This document shows positions 60,339 through 64,000 of a stretch of 64,000 nucleotides of DNA, in pieces. Position numbers and translations under genes: made by a program. This DNA is from CALGFI01 sp963786805 (GTDB taxonomy: Bacteria > Actinomycetota > UBA4738 > HRBIN12), in assembly GCA_963786805.1 (NCBI GenBank), contig CAWBAK010000004.1, forward strand, positions 248,001-312,000. The letters run 5' to 3'. Within the stretch, counting starts at the first letter, position 1, and every line of letters starts with the position of its first letter. Below the pieces are notes generated by a model. That model was given only the letters and a program-made list of their open reading frames with translations. It had not been told where the DNA came from and searched no databases.

Positions 60339-62906
60339 ATGCCGGCCAAGAAGAAGAAGACCACCGGCGGGAAACCGTTCACCGTCGAGTTCCCGCGCGC
60401 GCTTCCCGTCGAGAAACGCACGGACGCGTGGTGGACGGAGGCCGACGGGCGCGAGCTCCGCCTGTCGAACCTCGACAAGGTCTTCTGGCCGGATGAGGGG
60501 TATTCGAAGGGCGACGTCGTCGCCTACTACTTCAACGTCGCCGACCTGATCCTTCCCTACCTACGCGAACGCCCGCTCACGATGAAACGCATGCCCGACG
60601 GGATGGCCGGCGGGTTCTTCTACGAGAAGACCGCGCCGTCGCACACGCCGGACTGGATCGAGCGCTGCAACGTCCAGAGCGAAGACGCGAAGACGGGCGT
60701 GATCGGGTACCTGATGGTGAACGACCTTTCCACGTTGTTGTACGTGGCCAACCTCGGCTGCATCGAGATGCACCCGCTGCACTCGAGATGCGGTTCCATC
60801 GATCAGCCGGACTACCTGTTCTTCGATCTCGATCCCATGGAGGCGAGCTTCGAGGACGTGCTCGCCGTCGCGATGCACGTGAAAGCGGCGCTCGACGCAC
60901 TCGGGCTGGAGAGCTACCCGAAGACCAGTGGCGCGACCGGCGTGCAGATCTACGTGCCGGTCGTTCCCGGTTACTCCTACGACCAGGTGCGCGACTTCGT
61001 CGGCACCGTGGGCCGGATGATCGAGGGAGCCGATCCCGACCGCGTGACGATGGCGTGGAAGATCGCGAACCGCACCGGCAAGGTGTTCATCGACCACAAC
61101 ATGAACCGCTCGGGGGCGAACATCGCCGCCGCGTACTCGCTGCGGCCGGAGCCGCGCGCCACCGTTTCCACCCCGCTCCGGTGGGACGAGGTCGAGGCGG
61201 GCGTCACGCCGCAGGACTTCCGGATCGACAACGTCTGGGCGAGGTTCGAGGAGGTCGGCGACCTGTTCGAGGGCGTCCGCACGAAGCCCCAGGACCTCAC
61301 CGCCGCGCTCGAGGCACTCGGCCTGCCGAGCGAGAAGGCTGCCGGCGTGCCTGCGAAGAAGGCGTCGAAGGCGTCCCCGAAGAAGGAGCCGGCGAAGAAG
61401 AAGGAGCCGGCGAAGCCGTCCGCGAAGAAGCCGAGCCGCACGTCCGAGGAGGTCATCGCGGCGTCGAAGGACCCGAACCTGGCCGAGTACCTCCGCAAAC
61501 GGACCTTCGGGCCGGAAGGGACGACCGAACCTCCACCCGGAAGCGCGTCTGGGCAGGGCAACTCGTTCGTGATCCACAAGCACCGGGCGACGCGGCTGCA
61601 CTACGACCTCCGGCTCGAGAGGGACGGCGCACTGCCCTCGTGGGCGGTGCCGAGGGGACTCCCCACACAGCCGGGCGACAAGCGGCTCGCGGTCCGCACC
61701 GAGGATCACCCGCTCGAGTACGGGAAGTTCCACGGCACGATCCCGAAAGGCCACTACGGCGCCGGCGAGGTGCGCATCTTCGACGACGGCTGGCACGAGA
61801 CCCTGGAGTGGACCGACAAGAAGGTGAGCTTCAGGCTTCACGGCCGGCGCTATCCGGGCCTCGAGTACCACCTTGTGAAGACGCGGACGGACTGGCTCGT
61901 CTTCCTCGCCTCGCACCAGGACGCTCCGCTCATCGACTCGCCGCCGACGTTGCAGCCGATGCTCGCCGAGGGCGGGTGGAAAGCCTTCGACGACCCGAAG
62001 TCGTGGTTCGAACCGAAGTTCGACGGCATCCGCTCGCTCACCTATCTCTCGACCGACCTCACGCGCCTGGTCACGCGGCGCGGCCGCGACGCGACGCTCC
62101 AATACCCCGAGTTGAAGGACCTGCACGAGCTCATCGATCAGGTCAACGGCGTGATCGACGCCGAGATCGTGGCGTTCGACGAGAACGGGAAGAACTCGTT
62201 CGAGGCGCTCCAGCAGCGGATGAACCTGCGGAACGAACGCGAGATCAAGCGCATCGCACAGAGGATCCCCGTCGCGATGGTGGCCTTCGACCTGCTGTTC
62301 ATCGACGGCAAACAGACGACCGAGCTCTCCCTCGAGGAGCGCCGCGAGTTGCTGGAGACCGTCGTCGAGCAGGACGACCGGCTGCAGGTCATCACCCATG
62401 TCGACGGCGAGGGCAAGCGGTTCGTCGAGGTCGCGAAGGGGCTCGGTCTCGAAGGCGTCGTCGCCAAGCGGAAGGGATCGAAGTACACCCCGGGCCGTCG
62501 CTCACCCGATTGGCGGAAGATCAAGCTCACGAACACCCAGGACTGCGTGATCCTGGGCTGGACACCCGGCAAGGGCGGCCGCGCGGGGACGTTCGGCGCG
62601 CTGCTCGTCGGCGCCTACGTGGACGGCGAGCTCCTGTGGATCGGCCAGGTTGGGACGGGCTTCGACCACGCGCTGTTGGAGAAGCTGATGGAAGCGCTGA
62701 AACCGCTCGTGCGCGACACGCCGCCGATCGACGATCCGGAGCTCGCCAAGGTGAAGGGCGCCACGTTCGTCGAGCCCCAGCTCGTGTGCGAGGTCGAGTA
62801 CCTGGAGATCACGAAAGCCAACAAGATGCGCGCGCCCAGCTTCAAGGGCCTGCGAGACGACAAGCTGCCCGAGGACTGCGTCCTCGAACGGCCTCGCGGC
62901 CGGTAG
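60339..62906 (+). CDS. ligD: Multifunctional DNA repair ligase LigD (Pol-PE-Lig)
   Basis: An 855-residue ATP-dependent NHEJ ligase with all three domains in mycobacterial order. Polymerase/primase domain (about residues 25-300): VFWPDEGYSKGDVVAYY, catalytic Asp pair in FFDLDPMEAS (about 164-166). A Lys-rich linker (about 335-375). 3'-Phosphoesterase domain (about 385-520): IHKHRATRLHYDLRLE and GTIPKGHYGAGEV. Ligase domain (about 545-855): nucleotidyl-Lys in EPKFDGIRS (about K560), EGVVAKRKGSKY and the OB-fold end. ATG 60339 follows TACGCT (60327-60332) by 6 nt, a leaderless start. Works with Ku on the opposite strand. Confidence 0.97.
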   Translation: MPAKKKKTTGGKPFTVEFPRALPVEKRTDAWWTEADGRELRLSNLDKVFWPDEGYSKGDVVAYYFNVADLILPYLRERPLTMKRMPDGMAGGFFYEKTAPSHTPDWIERCNVQSEDAKTGVIGYLMVNDLSTLLYVANLGCIEMHPLHSRCGSIDQPDYLFFDLDPMEASFEDVLAVAMHVKAALDALGLESYPKTSGATGVQIYVPVVPGYSYDQVRDFVGTVGRMIEGADPDRVTMAWKIANRTGKVFIDHNMNRSGANIAAAYSLRPEPRATVSTPLRWDEVEAGVTPQDFRIDNVWARFEEVGDLFEGVRTKPQDLTAALEALGLPSEKAAGVPAKKASKASPKKEPAKKKEPAKPSAKKPSRTSEEVIAASKDPNLAEYLRKRTFGPEGTTEPPPGSASGQGNSFVIHKHRATRLHYDLRLERDGALPSWAVPRGLPTQPGDKRLAVRTEDHPLEYGKFHGTIPKGHYGAGEVRIFDDGWHETLEWTDKKVSFRLHGRRYPGLEYHLVKTRTDWLVFLASHQDAPLIDSPPTLQPMLAEGGWKAFDDPKSWFEPKFDGIRSLTYLSTDLTRLVTRRGRDATLQYPELKDLHELIDQVNGVIDAEIVAFDENGKNSFEALQQRMNLRNEREIKRIAQRIPVAMVAFDLLFIDGKQTTELSLEERRELLETVVEQDDRLQVITHVDGEGKRFVEVAKGLGLEGVVAKRKGSKYTPGRRSPDWRKIKLTNTQDCVILGWTPGKGGRAGTFGALLVGAYVDGELLWIGQVGTGFDHALLEKLMEALKPLVRDTPPIDDPELAKVKGATFVEPQLVCEVEYLEITKANKMRAPSFKGLRDDKLPEDCVLERPRGR

Positions 62907-62909
62907 CCG

Positions 62910-63230
62910 TCAGGCGCCCGGCGGGCGGTACTGGATCGTGCGCTTCGTCGCGGCGTCGACCTGCTCGGGCTCCATCAGCACGGTGGTCTTCACGGTCACG
63001 GCGCCGGTCGCGCCCACCGACAGGCTGATCGCGGCCGCGGTCTCCTGGTCGGGGATGTCGGCGATGATGATCACATCGTAGTCCCCGAACGCGAAGTAGA
63101 AGGCGTCCAGCGTGCCCCCGACGTCGGCGAGCATCTTGGCGATGGTGTCGCGACGGCTCGAGCCGCCCTCCTTGATCACGCCCTGGACGCCGGATTGCGT
63201 GTAAGACGCCTCCAGCAGGTACTTGGCCAT
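62910..63230 (-). CDS. GYD domain protein
   Basis: A 106-residue ferredoxin-like GYD-domain protein: YLLEASYTQSGVQGVIKEGG (residues 4-23), FGDYDVIIIADIPDQETAAA and the conserved GAVTVKTTVLM. Function is unknown in the family, which resembles dimeric alpha-beta barrel proteins. GGGGGAG lies 4 nt before ATG 63230. Convergent with ligD, with 3 bp between the stops. Confidence 0.88.
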   Translation of the reverse strand: MAKYLLEASYTQSGVQGVIKEGGSSRRDTIAKMLADVGGTLDAFYFAFGDYDVIIIADIPDQETAAAISLSVGATGAVTVKTTVLMEPEQVDAATKRTIQYRPPGA

Positions 63231-63295
63231 CCCGCTCCCCCTTCCCCTCGCGGAGATGCCATCGTGCGCCGGGTCCGGGGGATGTGCAAACCGAG

Positions 63296-64000
63296 CTACG
63301 CGGGGCAGGCGTCGAGGTGCAGGTACGTGCGGCACTCCTCGCCGGTGAGCGATCGCGTGACCTCGTTTCGCGCGATCGCCAGCAGATCGTCGATCTCGAG
63401 GGCCCAGATGCGAACGACGCCATCGTGGCCCTGGGACGCCAGCATCGTGCCGTCCGGGCTGAAGACCAGGCGATCGACGGCGTCGTGTCCTTGCAGGGAC
63501 AGGAGCTGCTCGCCCGCGGCATCGAACACACGCACGATCCCGTCGCCGCCTCCCGTGGCGAAGCGGGAGCCGTCCGGACTAAACGCTAGGTCCTCGAACG
63601 ATAGCGAGGCGGGGAAGGACACGACGAGGTCGCCGGTCCCTGCGTCCCAGATAGCGCTCTCGGTCGCGATCCGCGAACCGTACCGATCCCAGTTGATCAC
63701 CTCGGCGCCGAGGGCGTTGTCGACCTCGGCGACCTCTTCATCGTGCCCCCAGTCCCAGATCGTCATGCTCTGAATGCCGGTCCCTGGGTCTCCGCCGATG
63801 GCGACGAGCTCGGCGGGTCCGAACGCCACTGTGAGGACCGCGAGCCCGTCCTGTTCGAACCGAGCGACGGTTCGCCAGGTGCGATCGAGGACCCTGACCG
63901 ATCCGAGCGTCGCGATAGCGACGAACCGGCCGTCCGGGCTCCAGTCGAACGCCTCCGCGGGATCGACCGCGTACAACTCGCTCCCCGTCGCGACATCGCG
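63296..64000 (-). CDS. WD40-repeat protein, N-terminus outside the window
   Basis: C-terminal 234 residues of a beta-propeller protein, open to the right edge. At least four WD40 blades: FDWSPDGRFVAIATLGSVRVLD, AIWDAGTGDLVVSFPAS, LAFSPDGSRFATGGGDGIVRVFD and LVFSPDGTMLASQGHDGVVRIW (shown in part). The tail ARNEVTRSLTGEECRTYLHLDAC is typical of large actinobacterial STAND or BTAD regulators that end in a WD40 propeller, so the missing part may be an ATPase or DNA-binding module. That is inference. Confidence 0.85.
   Translation of the reverse strand, partial: RDVATGSELYAVDPAEAFDWSPDGRFVAIATLGSVRVLDRTWRTVARFEQDGLAVLTVAFGPAELVAIGGDPGTGIQSMTIWDWGHDEEVAEVDNALGAEVINWDRYGSRIATESAIWDAGTGDLVVSFPASLSFEDLAFSPDGSRFATGGGDGIVRVFDAAGEQLLSLQGHDAVDRLVFSPDGTMLASQGHDGVVRIWALEIDDLLAIARNEVTRSLTGEECRTYLHLDACPA

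Noticed and set aside
1..64000. CRISPR arrays, transposons, integrases, phage genes, toxin-antitoxin pairs
   Set aside because: No direct-repeat arrays, terminal inverted repeats or matching protein families were seen. Composition is even throughout.

Overview
The window looks like chromosomal DNA of a high-GC actinobacterium, probably from an uncultured or deep-branching lineage. Lineage markers are a bacterial proteasome activator ending in GQYL, a SigR/RsrA-type redox sigma/anti-sigma pair, a DUF2342 zinc metalloprotease, an UPF0182 membrane protein, a three-domain LigD with Ku, and many genes whose start codon lies 6-7 nt behind a TANNNT -10 box (predicted leaderless mRNAs). There are no insertion sequences, phage genes, CRISPR arrays or rRNA genes. 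Coding density is very high and no gene-free stretch exceeds 300 bases. The species cannot be named from the sequence.

Layout. 1-4.1 kb: 3' end of argS, a response regulator, tRNA-Arg, an M20 peptidase and bpa. 4.1-9.5 kb: a polyamine-type ABC operon (ATPase, binding protein, two permeases, second binding protein). 9.6-13.9 kb: divergent pyrD/pyrE, a methyltransferase, a DUF309 protein and an AI-2E-type permease. 14-21 kb: transketolase, a VIT-type transporter, pgl coupled to a MarR regulator, a GNAT, an ABC exporter and MgtC. 21-26.3 kb: repair and small-enzyme genes (type 5 uracil-DNA glycosylase, GDPD, endonuclease III, S51 peptidase-like, PIG-L), then the sigR-rsrA locus. 26.5-30.3 kb: ftsH, a CysS-tail/GT2 fusion, a cyclic-nucleotide-binding protein and initiator tRNA-Met. 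30.4-40.7 kb: cupredoxin, DUF2330, UPF0182, a PDZ/Lon-like protease, moaE-mreB-DUF1028, DUF2342 and an unknown 257-aa protein. 40.8-46.7 kb: a giant secreted phosphodiesterase/5'-nucleotidase, DAHP synthase behind an aromatic leader peptide, and upp. 46.7-51.6 kb: a BMP-type nucleoside uptake operon facing upp. 51.7-57.7 kb: thioesterase, SCP2, a small hydrolase operon, DUF72, glnD-glnB. 57.8-64 kb: GNAT-ku, a lipoprotein, ligD, a GYD protein and a WD40 protein cut by the window end.

Functional links. Pyrimidine synthesis (pyrD, pyrE) and salvage (upp plus the BMP importer) are both here. Base excision repair and non-homologous end joining are represented. PII and its uridylyltransferase form a nitrogen-signalling pair. 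The most interesting regulatory element is upstream of the DAHP synthase: a 17-codon leader peptide with three Phe, one Trp and one Tyr, followed by a strong hairpin that shares a 10-base palindrome with the end of the leader coding sequence. This has the form of an aromatic amino acid attenuator.

Sequence quality. Eleven genes need frame corrections, about 20 sites in all, 18 of them apparent single-base insertions. Reading resumes in recognisable homologous sequence each time and core genes such as glnD and pgl are hit, so consensus errors are more likely than gene decay. Those genes are annotated here as full-length spans with the indels noted.
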